In this document: positions 33,173-45,602 of the stretch, in pieces
Layout: each line of letters starts with the position of its first letter
Position numbering within the stretch: position 1 is the stretch's first letter
Origin: Portulaca oleracea
Lineage: Eukaryota; Streptophyta; Magnoliopsida; Caryophyllales; Portulacaceae
DNA: 64,000 nt
Assembly: GCA_029582165.1 (NCBI GenBank)
Contig: CM055869.1
Location: forward strand, 59,281,518-59,345,517
Direction: 5' to 3'
Translations under genes and position numbers: made by a program
Notes under the pieces: model-generated
What the model saw: only the letters and a program-made list of their open reading frames with translations
Database searches by the model: none
Told to the model about the DNA's origin: nothing

Positions 33173-35703
33173 CCTTAATATAAGATGACTTGAAAAGTTA
33201 GGGTGGCAAACAACTAAATTTACCAAAATTAATTTCTTTACTCACTCTTCTTATCAGCTTTCAACTAACAGCAAAAATGGAATTCATATCTCCTATGCGA
33301 GCAATTTTCATTACTTAAACAATGCAAATTCTAATAATAACACCGTCTCTCGTGAACTTATATGAGACGGATAACTCACAGGATGACATTTCAAATATAT
33401 TACTATCATAGGATGAACAAACAATTATCCCTTCATATATAAATTGTTAAATTTACCAAACACAATGTATAGGTCAAGATGTATTAACAATTTCAGAGTA
33501 CAGTAATAAAATTATTATGGCTGCTAGAGCTTGCAAAATTTTGTTCGACCCTGATTATCCGAATTGTCTTAACCGAAAAAATCAAGTCTAGACATAGATT
33601 TTTCGTCCGAATTTTGATATTGACCGAATATTCGGACATAAATTTCTTTTTTTTCTATTGTCTGAACACGATTTTAGCTTCGTCCGAATATTCGGACCCG
33701 AAATAAACCGGGTCCAAACATGAATTACTCGTTCGAATTTTGACATTGACCGAATTTGTCCGACCTAAATTTATTTGAACTCGAATTTTTGCTAGCGCTA
33801 ATTGGCTTGCCATAGGACCAAAGTGGAAGGAAGTGATGATTTTGGTGACAGTCTGACACAAACATGCAATAGAATGCGAGTTTGTAGATCACATTTCGTC
33901 CAAACAAATCTCTACCATGGAAAGTGAGGATCGTGGTTATCTGATGCATCCCCATCTAAACATCGTTGCTGACATCTTCTTGAGGGGGCTTGCCACCTTT
34001 TATGGTACAGAATTTACTGGAGCTCCTCCAATGTCATCCACATTAAGTTAGCACTGACTAAATTTTCTATTGCCTGAATTGTCCGATTCGAAAAAGACCG
34101 AGTTTGATCATAGATTTTTGCGTTCAAATTTTGACATTGAACGGATGTTCGGACACAATGTTTAAAAAATACATCTGAGAGGTGTTTTCTCATGGATACA
34201 AGCCTTCTAAAGAGCCCCAGGGGCAAAGAGTAAAGACCCCAATAGTGTAGGGGGTTGTGATCCATAATTCCTAGGGGTTCCTCAAATCGGAGATAATAAC
34301 AACGGAGGCGCAATGCTCATTTTTTCCCAAACCGAGTTCGGTCACTTTTCGGGTCTTAAATAGGCCATTTAGGAAAGCTAGGAAGAAGCTAAAATGGGGT
34401 CAAGATCAAGTCGGAGGAGCAAAATCGAAGAAAATGCAAGTTTGGGGCAAAATTGAGCATGAAAAAATACATGTCTTCACTCTTTTAGTCATAACTCCTT
34501 CATTACAAATTCAATGACCACCAACTTCGCCGAGCTTATAGTACACACTGAAAGCTTTTCGTTCGTCGATATATTATATGCCCAAATTGAAGTTAAAATG
34601 AAGAAGTTATGCACGTTAAAAGTTGCGCCCAGTGGCGCAGTGCGCTCTAAGGCGTTGGTTGCGCTGGGTTGGCGCCAGCTGCACCTCACCTTTCCTCCCG
34701 TCCCAACTCTTTGGGTTAGGCACTGATTGCACATCAGGAGAGGCCATTCGCGCCTAACCCTGTCACACATTTTTTTCTCAGTTTTTGGCCAGTTCTCTTT
34801 CTACTCACCCCCTTATATTGTATTGGCTCTCAATAGAACACAACTTAGACATTTTGAATGAATATTATAAACACTTTGAAGATGAATTCTTCTTGGGTAT
34901 TTGAAAACCCTCCCCCAAAATCTTCATTCTTGCTTTATCCATTTCAATGGTGGTGCTAGTGGAGTGTTCTCTTTAAAGGTTGTGTGGTGTTTTCTTTATC
35001 ACAATCTTGGTGAGTTCTTTGGATCTCTCTTTAATTTGGGTGTTGGTGATTCTCCTTTATATATCCATGGAAGGTCCTAGTTCAAGGTGGTGAGATTCTT
35101 TATCTTTGTGCATATCTTGTTGTTGGTTTTATTGTTGTTCTTGCCTTGAACCCTAAAATAGTGAATGTTTATGAGTTCTAATGTTGGGTTTCCCTAAACC
35201 CTAGGTAGATTAGTTGATCATTGGGTATTTAATCTTGCCTGACTAGTCAATCCCGAATCAGATCGGATAAGTGCTAGGACATATTGATTCTAGTACATAA
35301 ACACCTTGATAGGACAATTTATCATTCACTACTGTATAATGGCCATTTCATTTAACTCATCTTTTCCAAACATATGTTTGCAAAACCTTTTGAGGTTTAT
35401 TTTGCAGTTCAACAAAGGTCATTTTGGGAGAGGAATAAGGAGAGCAAATAAGAGTAAATACTCTCTTTACCTATTTAAAAGACAACAGGAAAAAAAAATA
35501 AGGGTCTGTTCTTTTCAACTTATTAATGGTGATTGGTATTGTTGATGATTGCTAACGGTGTTCACCAACGCCAATTGAAGTTGAAAATATAACTTAAAAA
35601 CACAACCAAATATCGATGTTGTCGATTGGTAATGTCAATCATCACATGAATCAAACTCAACCGGTTAAAGGGTCATTGCCAAACACATATAAGCACCAAA
35701 GTT
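33173..35703. other. Intergenic repeat-derived sequence
   Basis: Words such as GACCGAATATTCGGAC and TTTTGACATTGACCGAAT recur at 33.54-34.16 kb, suggesting an old degenerate repeat. The stretch 34.4-35.2 kb (ATAACTCCTTCATTACAAA; CGCCCAGTGGCGCAGTGCGC; many TTTGGGTGTTGGTG-like words) looks like LTR-derived sequence, but no TG...CA ends or target duplications were found. No gene is supported. Confidence 0.4.
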
Positions 35704-37029
35704 TCAATGTTCGATGCTTGTCACGAGACTATAACCATGAAGCTTGGCCAATCTCCTTTGCTTCATAATCTCTCGTATCGTTTCAACCTGTTTCCACATA
35801 CCATTACTAGCATAGATATTTGACAAGACAACATAAATCCCATCGTTCCACGGCTCAAGCTCGAGGAAATGCTTGGCAACCCACTCACCCATCTCGACAT
35901 CCCCATGCTTCTCACTCGCGCCCAACAAACACCCCCAAATCACCGCGTTTGGCTTCATCGGCATCTCTTCCACCAAACTCTTAGCCTCCTCTAACAACCC
36001 TGCTCGCCCTAGCAAGTCCGCCATGCACCCGTAATGCTTCATTTGGGGGTCAATCCCATAAGTATTCCTCATCATTTGGAAGCAATGTTTCGCCTCGTTC
36101 ACCATCCCACCATGCACACATGCACTCAAAACGCCAAGAAATGTGACATGATTAGGCACCACATTGGCTTCAACCATGGCACGAAAGCACTCCATGGCAT
36201 CCCTCGAATGACCATTCATCGCATGACCGACAATCATGGATGTCCAAGAGGACACATCCCTATGACCCATCTTGGAGAACACCTCACTTGATAAATCCAT
36301 CCTCCCACATTTCGCATACATATCGATTACCGAATTCAGCATCAAAACACGCTCGTTACGCTTGACATTCACCTGAAAAACAAGCTTATGCAATTGTAAA
36401 CCCAACTTCAAGTCACCTAACCCTCCACAAGCAGAGATCACACTCACCATGGTCACACCATTGGGGACAAACCCACTTCCCATCATCCTCAAAAACATAC
36501 CCACACCATCCTTGGCCTTACCCCCATGACAAAGACCAGCAATAATCGCATTCCAAGAACTCAATTTTCTCTCAGGACTTTCGTCGAACACCTTGTGCGC
36601 ATCCCCAAACTCCCCTCCTTTCGCGTACATACTAATCAACCCACTTTCAACAAACCGATCCCCATCAAGCCCAACTCTAATCGCAACCCCATGAAGCTGC
36701 TTGCTCGATCTCAACCCACAAAACTGCCCAACAGCTTTGAGAATGATCGGAAGAGTATAGTGATCTGGGTGCACCCCAGAACGAGACATACGCAGGTAGA
36801 CTTGCAAAGCATGATTCGAGAGTTGAATCTGGTGTATGATCGGATGATGTTGTTCCAGTGGAATGCGAGATTGTTTGATTGTAAGAAGTGGGTTGTGATG
36901 ATTTGGGCGTGAATTTGGCGGAGTTGAAGCAGATTGGTGATGTTTGAGAGGAGAGAAATGGGGTTCATCCGTGGAAGGTGTCGAAGGAAATGACGCTGGG
37001 AGGGATTTGACTTTACTTTCTGTTAACAT
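35704..37029 (-). CDS. PLS-class (E-type) pentatricopeptide repeat protein, frameshifted N-terminus
   Basis: The open frame gives 441 residues. From about residue 72 it is a typical organellar RNA-binding PPR protein: NHALQVYLRM, SGLISMYAKGGEFGDAHKVF, SWNAIIAGLCHGGKAKDGV, MLNSVIDMYAKCGRMDLSSE, VTFLGVLSACVHGGMV, then an E motif (AVIWGCLLGASEKHGDVEM ... VVLSNIYASNGMWKQVETIR). There is no DYW domain. It resembles the Arabidopsis At1g77170 type. Residues 1-71 do not look like PPR sequence. Instead, an ATG at 36968 in another frame gives LLQLRQIHAQII and FHWNNIIRSYTRF, the expected family start, down to about 36820. One base appears to be missing near 36817-36821 (TCTCG on the coding strand). The gene is either a recent pseudogene, a sequence error, or translated from a new start. 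Intron-less, as usual for the family. Confidence 0.85.
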   Translation of the reverse strand: MLTESKVKSLPASFPSTPSTDEPHFSPLKHHQSASTPPNSRPNHHNPLLTIKQSRIPLEQHHPIIHQIQLSNHALQVYLRMSRSGVHPDHYTLPIILKAVGQFCGLRSSKQLHGVAIRVGLDGDRFVESGLISMYAKGGEFGDAHKVFDESPERKLSSWNAIIAGLCHGGKAKDGVGMFLRMMGSGFVPNGVTMVSVISACGGLGDLKLGLQLHKLVFQVNVKRNERVLMLNSVIDMYAKCGRMDLSSEVFSKMGHRDVSSWTSMIVGHAMNGHSRDAMECFRAMVEANVVPNHVTFLGVLSACVHGGMVNEAKHCFQMMRNTYGIDPQMKHYGCMADLLGRAGLLEEAKSLVEEMPMKPNAVIWGCLLGASEKHGDVEMGEWVAKHFLELEPWNDGIYVVLSNIYASNGMWKQVETIREIMKQRRLAKLHGYSLVTSIEH

Positions 37030-37554
37030 TCGATGAATTTTGTCACAAAAAAAAAAAAAAGATTATGTCGAAATATATTTTTTGATGATATATTAAGTGT
37101 TAACAAAATTTTAGAAGGGGGGGGGGGTCTATGGCGTTTGCAAATTGGGACATGTTGGGCTTTTGTAAAGGACTAGTGTAAATGCCCGTGCGATTCTCCA
37201 TTCGTCCTCCTACTTCTAATCTGTGTTTTGCTACTATAAAAAATAAATAATTAAAAATCAAATAAAAAGATATTTTCCTTATTAATCTTATAATGTATGG
37301 AATATGATTATGCATGCAGCATAATACACTCAATTAAAGAGTCAATTTTTTAATTCTTGATTACTTAGTATTACTTACAAAAGATTTTTTTTCCCAATTT
37401 AAATTGTCGTGAACGTAAGTATAATATTTCATTAAATGTTTTCTATTTCTCTTTTTTCATGGAGTAATAGGTTGGGAATATTTTTTTAAGATAATGAACC
37501 TATTAGAACCAATCTCTTTAAAATTGTAAAAATTAGGGTAAAACTATTGCATGC
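37030..37554. other. Upstream region of the PPR gene, no gene seen
   Basis: Contains poly-A and poly-G runs (a G10 run near 37118) and AT-rich sequence. No clear TATA box was chosen. Confidence 0.4.
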
Positions 37555-37795
37555 TACTCCCTCTGTTTTTTTTTTATCTATCATTTACGGTTTTCAGTGC
37601 CAATTTTTAATCAATAATTTCTAATATAAAACTTTTATAGAAAAATATAATATTATACTTTTTTATTAGTATTTTTTATTACGAATCTAATGATATCAAT
37701 TTTGTATGACGAATCATTATACAAATTAAGATATTGACGGTCAAAGTTTTTGTCACAATTTCCTAGGCGACAGATAAAACAAAACGGAGGGAGTA
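37555..37795. mobile_element. Stowaway-like MITE
   Basis: TACTCCCTCTGTTTTTTTTT and AAAACGGAGGGAGTA are inverted ends, 241 bp. The body matches the elements at 8923 and 17698. Confidence 0.7.
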
Positions 37796-37881
37796 CTATT
37801 GTAAACCTTGTCTTAAAAGAGAATTTTGAAGTATCGGTCTAGTTTTGAAATTAGTTATATGAAACTTCTATCATTAATTAA

Positions 37882-38068
37882 GGCTTCATTATTTGGATTA
37901 GTAACTCTTTCCAATCCAATCCAATCCAATCAAATCCAACCTTACACAATTTCCCAAAAAAGTTTTCTCTCTAAAAATACAATTCCCCAAAAAAAGTATC
38001 ATAACTTATCTAATCCAATCCAACCAATCCATCTAAACTTCATTTTATCCAATTCAAAGAACATGGCC
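37882..38068. mobile_element. Tourist-like MITE
   Basis: Ends GGCTTCATTATTTGGATTAG and CAATTCAAAGAACATGGCC are inverted and flanked by TAA (37879-37881, 38069-38071). 187 bp with tandem CCAATCCAAT motifs inside. Confidence 0.65.
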
Positions 38069-38308
38069 TAAATTTATGGAGAAATAGTTTTATAAAAAAT
38101 ATAATATTATATTCAAAATTATAATGTTTAAAGTAGCGTATTTGAAATCATAAAAAAGGTCAAAGTGGGGATTCCATTGAGAGATAGCTAAGAATATTAG
38201 GATTTCTTGATGAAAAATAAATTTAAAGATAAAGTCATATTAATTTGCCAAATTAAGAATGAACATAAAAAGTGACAAAATCAAGTACTATAAAGTCATA
38301 AATATTAA

Positions 38309-38572
38309 GACCATGTTCTTTTATGCGGTAGGTTGCGGTGTGGTATCATACCGCACTGTACTTTTTAATATTTTACCACACTTCAACACAATCATTAACA
38401 ATATATCTTTTCATTTTTCTCTTTTGTCACTTTTCTTCTCTGTTTTTCACATTGTTTCTCTTAACCTATCCCACATACCCGAACTTTCACCACAACTCAC
38501 CCCCATTTTTTCAAATTTACAACGCACCGCACCATTACCACATCGCAACCAACTGTATAAAAAAACAGAACC
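38309..38572. mobile_element. Tourist-like MITE
   Basis: The left arm GACCATGTTCTTTTATGCGG / TTGCGGTGTGGTA and right arm TACCACATCGCAACCAACTG / CAGAACC are inverted. TAA lies on both sides (38306-38308, 38573-38575). 264 bp. An open frame through it is low-complexity and not a gene. Confidence 0.65.
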
Positions 38573-38601
38573 TAAATAAATTATAGTATAGTAACAAAAA
38601 A

Positions 38602-38665
38602 GGAATATTGGATTCTAATAATCCCTACTTTTACCAATTATATAGCAATAATTCATTCTTTTATT
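38602..38665. mobile_element. Solo terminus of the 21990-type MITE
   Basis: GGAATATTGGATTCTAATAA followed by TCCCTAC and AGCAATAAT matches the left arm of the MITE at 21990-22526. The opposite arm is absent. Confidence 0.6.
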
Positions 38666-39030
38666 TTGGACTATGATAATCTAAAATAAAATAAAATTGA
38701 ATTGTTAGTTTAAGTGTCAGTTAATATTAGAATCAAATTTTTGGAGGAAAAATCGGTGAAAAGTGACAACACTTCCATAAAAAAAATAAAAAAAAGATGA
38801 AAAGTGAAAAACCCCAAGTTACAAAATGTGCTCCTGGAGCACATGCTCCATATCCAACGTGGCGTAGGAGTTTTTCAGGCTGGCATTTTATTTCCAAAAA
38901 AATAATATAAACCATGAGTAACCGTCCCGTTTCAATTTGAAGCTGTTTTGTGCTTGCAAACCGCCACTGCCCACTTCGTTCACCAGTGCGATTTTGCCTT
39001 CCCCGCCGCCAATTATATTCGCCTTCATCT

Positions 39031-39340
39031 ACTCCGTCGCCGACGCCTCCGTCACTGCCTCCGACACCTGCAGCAGACCGTCAAACACCGACGGTGGATT
39101 TCTTCGTCAATCCTTCGCCTTCGTTGTTCAACTACTTCTCTGTTTTTGCTTCACTCTCGTTGACCTGCGCGAGTCCCGCCCTCCCCACCGTGAACTAATC
39201 TCCGTCATCAACTCCGCCCCGACGCCTACGTTATTGGCTCTAAGACCTGTAGCAGACCGTCAAACGTCGACGGTGGAATTCTCCATCAATCCTTCGCCTT
39301 CGTTGTTCAACTACTTCTCTGTTTTTGTTTCACTCACTTG
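39031..39340. repeat. Tandem duplication, ~180-bp unit
   Basis: Two direct copies (39031-39210 and 39211-39340) share CAGCAGACCGTCAAAC or close variants, then CAATCCTTCGCCTTCGTTGT and CAACTACTTCTCTGTTTTTG. The C/T-rich open frames crossing it (Pro/Ser/Ala-rich) show no known domain. Confidence 0.75.
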
Positions 39341-39689
39341 AAGCAACCATGGAAGATTCGATTTTACCAACCCTAAACTTGACTTAACGCCACAAGAACC
39401 GCAAGACGCCGACAAACAACAAAATACGGTAATTTACTTCCATTTGCAAACCCTAAAATATGTATTATCAATCTTTCTATGTTCTGTTACGTCGAACTGT
39501 GCTTTTATCCATGATATGTATGAATATATATTGGTTGTCAACTGAAATTTTATCTTATCAATTAGATTTTAGCAAGGAAATGGTTTCGCAATTGTACACG
39601 CCCCGTCTGATTATGAGTTTCCATTGCCCTACATTCAAAAGTGTGATCTTTGACATTAGTGAATACCATGGATGTCATGAGTAAACAAC

Positions 39690-40179
39690 TTTGACATGCT
39701 GAGTGAACAAATTAACATGAGTGAACATTCTTGACATTCCCTAATACCTATAAAAGTGGCCGGAATCATTGCTGTAACAATGCTGATCATTTACAAATCC
39801 TAAAAATATGTACTTAAATGGGTGAACAACTTGTGTTTGCTAAGTGAACAATTTTTATATGAATCACTTACAAGTGTGATGACCTCGGACGTTAGTGAAC
39901 AATAATAAGATCATTGGTGAACATATTAGATACCATGAATGGCCAAGTTTGTTGAATGAACCACCGGTTTTTTGACTGATACCTATGAATGGATGAGTTG
40001 ATATGTATGAATGTGTGAACATAGTTTGATTCATGTGAATATTAAATCCAACGACGATGTGTTACTCGGTGACTATTGGTGACCATTCATGTGATCTTTG
40101 ACATTAGTGAATCCCATGGATGTCATGAGTGAACAATTTTGACATGCTGAGTGAACAAATTATGGTATTTACATGCTGA
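39690..40179. repeat. AGTGAACAA-type repeats, left flank
   Basis: GAGTGAACAA, TTTGACATGCTGAGTGAACA and GTGAACAATTTT recur irregularly. The same word family resumes at 53100-53590, on the other side of the LTR element. Confidence 0.7.
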
Positions 40180-43100
40180 TGTAACGCCCCAACCTTAATC
40201 ACAAGATTAAGACTATACTTAGAATCCCAAACCTGTGATTAACGCAGCGGAACACCTTAGGTCGAGGCATTACCGCCGTCCCCACTCGGGACAAGGCAAA
40301 AACACAAAACCACACTATAACAATCCACCATAAAACTGTGCTTAACTCCATACAACACAACTGCTAAGCTTAGAGTACAAATACATTATACAACCTTTAA
40401 TTAAACTTGTCATATAGACTTTCCACAACCAAGTGACCTTTAATGCCCTTGAGTAACCTTGATTACCGATCATCGATCGCCTTTAGAGAACCACCCTGTA
40501 CAGACGACCTACTCCTGCTTAACCTCGCCTTTATCCTGGGAGCTCGGACCGCCTAAAACAAAACATTAAAAACATTCGCAAAGTGAGTGGGGAAACACTC
40601 AGTACGTAAACCTCCAACACGTCAAACCGTTCGAAAACGGTTTTTAGTGCCGGCATTTAAATTCATTTTGAAAACGGGAAGGGGACATAAAACATGCTAA
40701 AACAATGAATACTTTAACGATAAACGCGTTCCATGCATATGCTATGATTAACAATAAAATGATTTCATACAAAAATGTGGTGTCCTTTTGAGGTCGATGC
40801 CAAGCATCTCAAGACGCACGCCAAACCGACCTCGGGTTTGGATGGGTGATCGCTAGGCACGACGCCAGTCAAGATTACTCCGACAGAGCTCAGAAATAAG
40901 GCTAGACTTTACTCTAGCTACTGTAGAATAAGTTTCGGGACCACTTATAAAACAATAAAAACGTTAGAGTATATATATGCAATAAAACTGTACTTAACTT
41001 TAAATAGAACAAGAGTTGGACAATTTGCGTACCTTAAGACGCTAAAACCCTTGGCGGCTCGGCTCGGCTTGGAGATGGCCTTTGAAACTTTGTCAACCAA
41101 TAGAAGCATACATAAACATGAAGAACCGAATAAGGTTCTAAATTAGTTTCACGAGTTTGGAAACTTAGTAATATAAATGAAACAACTTTAGGAATAAAAT
41201 TTCAGGTTGTATCAAAATAGCGTTTGTAGCATAACGTGAGTTAGGAAAATCGAAACGACATAAAAGAGTACATCTCGGAATAGGGAAAAACATGATTTTT
41301 AACTTTGTCAACTGGCTCAAAGGCTAGAAATGAAAGGAAGGGCCCGAAAAATGGCCCGGACAGAAGCAGTGCATATAAAACCTTAGAAATTTCCGAGTCG
41401 GAAAACATGAACATAATGACGTAGAATATGATTCAAATGGAAGGGCTTGAATCCAATAAAAATTAGCTTGAATTGACGATGAATGGGGCGCTTACACTTG
41501 AAAGCTAGGATGCGAACAATGGAGTTAACTATGGCTTGATCATACGATAGCAAATGAACGATAAAACGGAGTACGATAAACATATTCGAATGCAATAAGA
41601 ACAAGCTTGGGTCAATGATTTAAGCAGTAAAGATGGAAGTAACTTTGAACTTGGAAGCTACCAAGCTAGAAGAAACTCTTAGCTAGCTTAAGACATTGAA
41701 AATCATACCATAGAAAGATGGGGAAACAAAATACTTTAACAAACTCATTAGCTTTTGGGAAGCCATCCTTAAGACTCACTTAAGACTCCAATATAGTACT
41801 TCTGGCCTTAAACACAAATAACTCTAAAATGAAAACTTATAACCATGACACATTTATGCTTAGGACCCCTTATTGGGTTGATTTGAGGCCCAAAAGACAC
41901 ACATTTTCATAAACCAAATTGGGCAGAAAGTTATCCCGGGCAGCCCTGCTTCCCGGGTTTGTAACTTATACTCCCGATATCAGATGACTATGAACCACAC
42001 CTTTTCGGAAAGCTTGCAACGTGGCCTAAAACTCTTATGTTCAACTCCAAAGCCAATAAAGTCTCTAACTTGACGAAAAATGAGCATAAACCTACTGACT
42101 CAGAAATTCGTATATAAATTTGTACCTTTACGGTTTTGGTCGTAACTCGGGCTATACATGTCGGAAACTCGAAATTCCAAAGCCTACGGTTTGCTAACAC
42201 TTTAGGCTATCATTTGGGACCAAAATCTGGGCAAAATTCACCCTTTTATTCACCTGTAAAAATCTGATTATAAACAGAATCCATTTTAGCCCTTCAAGCT
42301 AATATATACATCTCCAATGGCTTCCAACTTGTATCAATTTCCAATCAAACCTCAAATTAGCTATTACCCAATAAATTTCCAAAATTTAACCTCTTAATCT
42401 TGCTCAAATAAAACCTTAAAACTCACATGCAAAAGCTAATTTAAACATCCAATATAATACCACTCTTAAACACACAAAATCCATCCAAATTTACATGTAT
42501 AATTCCCAAATTCAAACCCTAACTTAACCACAATGTAAATTCATGCTTAGAACTCATAAAAGAGATGAAAAACAACAAATATACATGATTTAAACATGAA
42601 AATCTGATTTGGAGAGTAGAGACTTGAGTTAGGGTTTTGAGATTATACCACTTAGAGGAGAAATTGAGGAAGTAAACAAGAGAGGAGGTGAGAGAGACTT
42701 GGAGGTCGCTGAAACCACCTCCGGCCGGATTCTGGCCGGAAAACGACGAAACAGAGGGGCTGGGCTGCGTTGGTGGTCGGTCGAGGAGCATGAAGAGAAA
42801 GAGAGTGAGAGCTTGTGAGAGTTTAGGAATTAAGTGAAATGAGAGCAAATAACCCCTCTTTAACTAATACCATTCCCATATACTCCCTCTAACACTTAAT
42901 ACAAATCTGAATTTGTAAATTAAATACAATAATTGTAATGTAATAACCTTAAATAATTTACTTGTACTAAAATAAAATCAATTGGTAATAATTGGGTTAA
43001 AATAAAATAACACTTGGATGTAGAAAATCCAAATAATGAAATATAAATATTACTTGCTCTTAAATGAAATAAATATAACCCAAATAAATTAGAGTTTTGG

Positions 43101-43449
43101 GCAAGAAGATACAAATGTTACGGGGTCGAATAATTAGACCCCTTTCGGTTAAGAAAATAGCGTAAACGGTAAAACCCGATACAAATTAACTTAACGTGTA
43201 AATAACTTTATAACATAAATCGTATAACCTGAAATAATTTAACTCATTGAATGAACATGTAAAGTAAAATTTTTAAGCCGATAATTCGGCATCTTGGCCA
43301 TCTCCTGCACGAGACACGACACCGATAACAATACATAAATAAATAAATTAATAAATAAATAAAGGTGAACGCGAAAAATTTATAACGCGATTTGGATAAT
43401 TTCTGTGCTTTATAAATAATTAAACATGATTTCGGGGTGGGTTGTTACA
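40180..43449 (-). repeat. 3' LTR of the gypsy element (3270 bp)
   Basis: It begins TGTAACGCCCCAACC and ends GGGTTGTTACA as displayed. Compared with the other LTR, most visible differences are one- to three-base insertions or deletions grouped near 40770-40860, 41210-41350 and 42710-42770; I noted very few substitutions. Confidence 0.9.
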
Positions 43450-43465
43450 TCCTCCCCCCCTTAAA
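43450..43465 (-). promoter_or_regulatory. Polypurine tract of the gypsy element
   Basis: Reads AAGGGGGGGAGGA on the minus strand directly beside the LTR, the expected plus-strand primer site. Confidence 0.8.
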
Positions 43466-43559
43466 AGAAGTTTCGTCCTCGAAACTTGCTGTTGGTTCCA
43501 TTGTGTTTGATATTCCTTAAAAGATGTGCGGGTAGTTTTCCTTCATGTCCTCGGTTTCC

Positions 43560-43820
43560 TCAGAGGTTCCCGAGGTGTCTTGATTTGCCCCAAAGCACTT
43601 CGCCTAAGGGACTTTTTCTTGAGTGAGCCCCCGTCTCCAAAATTTGGATAGATCGTTGTTCGATGATGAGACTTCTCTCTTTCAATAGAGGTTCTTCTTC
43701 AAGAATGCGGGTCGGGCCCGATACATATTTCCGGAGTTGGAGAAACGTGAAAACGTCACGCAATTGCCTTGGATTAGAAGGTACATCTAAACGATATGTC
43801 ATTGGATTGATTTCCTCCAC
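43560..43820 (-). pseudogene. Integrase C-terminus / chromodomain-like remnant
   Basis: The frame gives MTYRLDVP, VFTFLQLRKYVSGPTRILEE and EQRSIQILE ... GEVLWG, matching the segment of Ty3/gypsy pol that follows the integrase core and leads into a chromodomain. It is open for 86 residues but isolated from the rest of pol by stops and frameshifts. Confidence 0.7.
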
Positions 43821-44473
43821 AACGGAGTAAGACCCTACTATAGCAAGGACTTAACTTCCCCTAGATACTGAAACTTCGAATCTCTTTTAGTTGAATTACT
43901 TTATGGAAAACACGGTTTCCAAATTGAAGTTCGAGCGGTTTCCGCCTTCTCTTGTCTACTTTGGTCGATCTTGACATGTGGTCGGGTGACTATGATCTTA
44001 TGTGATGTTTCTGGATTAACTCGGACTGTGACAACAACTTTAACTATTCCACCCTAACATTACAGTGCGACATTTCTGTTATAAGATGCTTTAGAAAGGA
44101 GCCACCGGAATGGTAGACTAATATCTTGTTACTTTAAGAAAACTCTATGAACGAGGAATTCATCCCGATTTCCTTGAAATCTAAAGTGCACGCGTAGCAT
44201 ATCCTTACAATTTGGTTTACTCTGTCTCGCCATCGCTTCCTAAATGGTAGAGGCTACTACCATTGGTCTTAGCACCAAAATCATGATTGAAATCGTGATT
44301 GAAATCGCAGATCTCATTCGGATACTATGTCCTTTTGGGAATCCTATGCAACCTTACAACTTCAGACGCAATTATCGCCGGTTTATCTACCTTTCCCCTT
44401 TATCGATAGAAATGAAATGCGCCGACTTTGTCGCGATCCAAAATTACTTAGATAACTTTGTAGGCGCCCAAAA

Positions 44474-44900
44474 TCATGATTGACACCGTATCCCCATCGG
44501 TATTATGCCCCTCGGAATTCCAGGTAACCTAACAATCTTTTGTGTGTGGATATCCGTTAACTTATCTATCTTCCATCCTTCATGGATAGGAGCGAAAAAT
44601 GCCAACTTGGTAAGGCGATCCGTAATTACCCAAACGCCCTTTTCTCTATAGGCTGTGAGGGGTGACCCCCTGATAGAATCCATAGAAATTGATTCCCATT
44701 CCCACATGGGACTGTCTAAGGGTCTAGATTTACCTGATGCTCTTTAACGTTCTGCTTCGACCCTTTGACATGACAAACGTCGATCCCCATAGTTGGCTAT
44801 ACCTCCCTTCACGTTAGGTCACCAAAAAAATGCTCTTTTAGACCTCTATACATTTTTGTACCTCCAGGATATACAGAGTACAACGAATTGTAGCCTCCTT
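44474..44900 (-). pseudogene. Integrase remnant
   Basis: In mixed frames there is a HHCC-like part (GGTKMYRGLKEHFF, then CHVKGSKQNVKEHQ) followed by WEWESISMDSI, GVWVITDRLTKLAFF and KIVRLPGIPRGII, the familiar integrase core around the first catalytic Asp and beyond. Several frame changes break it. Confidence 0.7.
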
Positions 44901-45224
44901 TCAAAAGCGTAAGCCTTAAGCTTCCTTTATCAGCATAGATAGTCTACTTTGAAACCTTAGGGTTTTGCTTTCACGGCCTAAAAATCCAGGTATCCTCGTG
45001 GCTAGATTATCCATAATCCTCTTGGATTAGGGCATTCATTCGTTCTACCTTGGTTTCCTCCAAGTGGGCGGTTGTAGGGATGACGCAATGGCTCTCGCCA
45101 CATCTCTATGCTTTACTAGCTTAAAGCTCTCTATTCATTTCTCCCGCATTTATGGATGAATTCAAGACATCAACATTCGATGCTAAGTTTTTCTCGCTCA
45201 AGCATCCGCTATCGAGTTTGCCTT

Positions 45225-45480
45225 ACCGGAGTGGTGTTGGAATCTAAGTCATAACCCTTAATGAATCGCATTCAGATACCACATACTTCTTTCCTTCCTC
45301 GAAGGGATAACATTGGGGCGGTTGTTAGCTTTTCCTTGAACACTTGAAAGGTTTCTTCGCATTCACGGTCCATTCAAACCGGGTTGACTTCTTGAGGAGA
45401 TGGGTCAATGGAAGAGCTATTTTAGAAAGATTCGGAACACTCTCCTATAGTATTCGGCCATAACTAAGAAACTTCAAACT
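45225..45480 (-). pseudogene. RT connection / RNase H remnant
   Basis: Pieces in more than one frame correspond to YYRR, a TFQVFKEKLTTAPMLSL-like stretch and KKYVV, the usual boundary between reverse transcriptase and RNase H of Ty3/gypsy elements. Not translatable as one frame. Confidence 0.6.
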
Positions 45481-45602
45481 TTGTTAACCGCAGTGGGTCT
45501 TGCTAAACTCTTACTGGAGCATAATTTGCTAGAGACCAATCAGATCTCCTCGTGGATCACTATATGTTCCCAAAAATCCTATTTTTCTGAACCCGAGTTC
45601 AC

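Noticed and set aside
34514..34770. Open frames in a GC-rich patch near 34.6 kb
   Set aside because: Opposed frames are equally open and neither has a domain. The patch looks like LTR-derived sequence.
38937..39341. 134-residue open frame over a tandem duplication
   Set aside because: The frame arises from two copies of a C/T-rich repeat. Three overlapping frames are open, as expected from composition.
41383..43114. Several short minus-strand open frames in the LTR, repeated at 50546-52285
   Set aside because: They recur simply because they lie in the two LTRs. They have no domain and some change frame between the copies.
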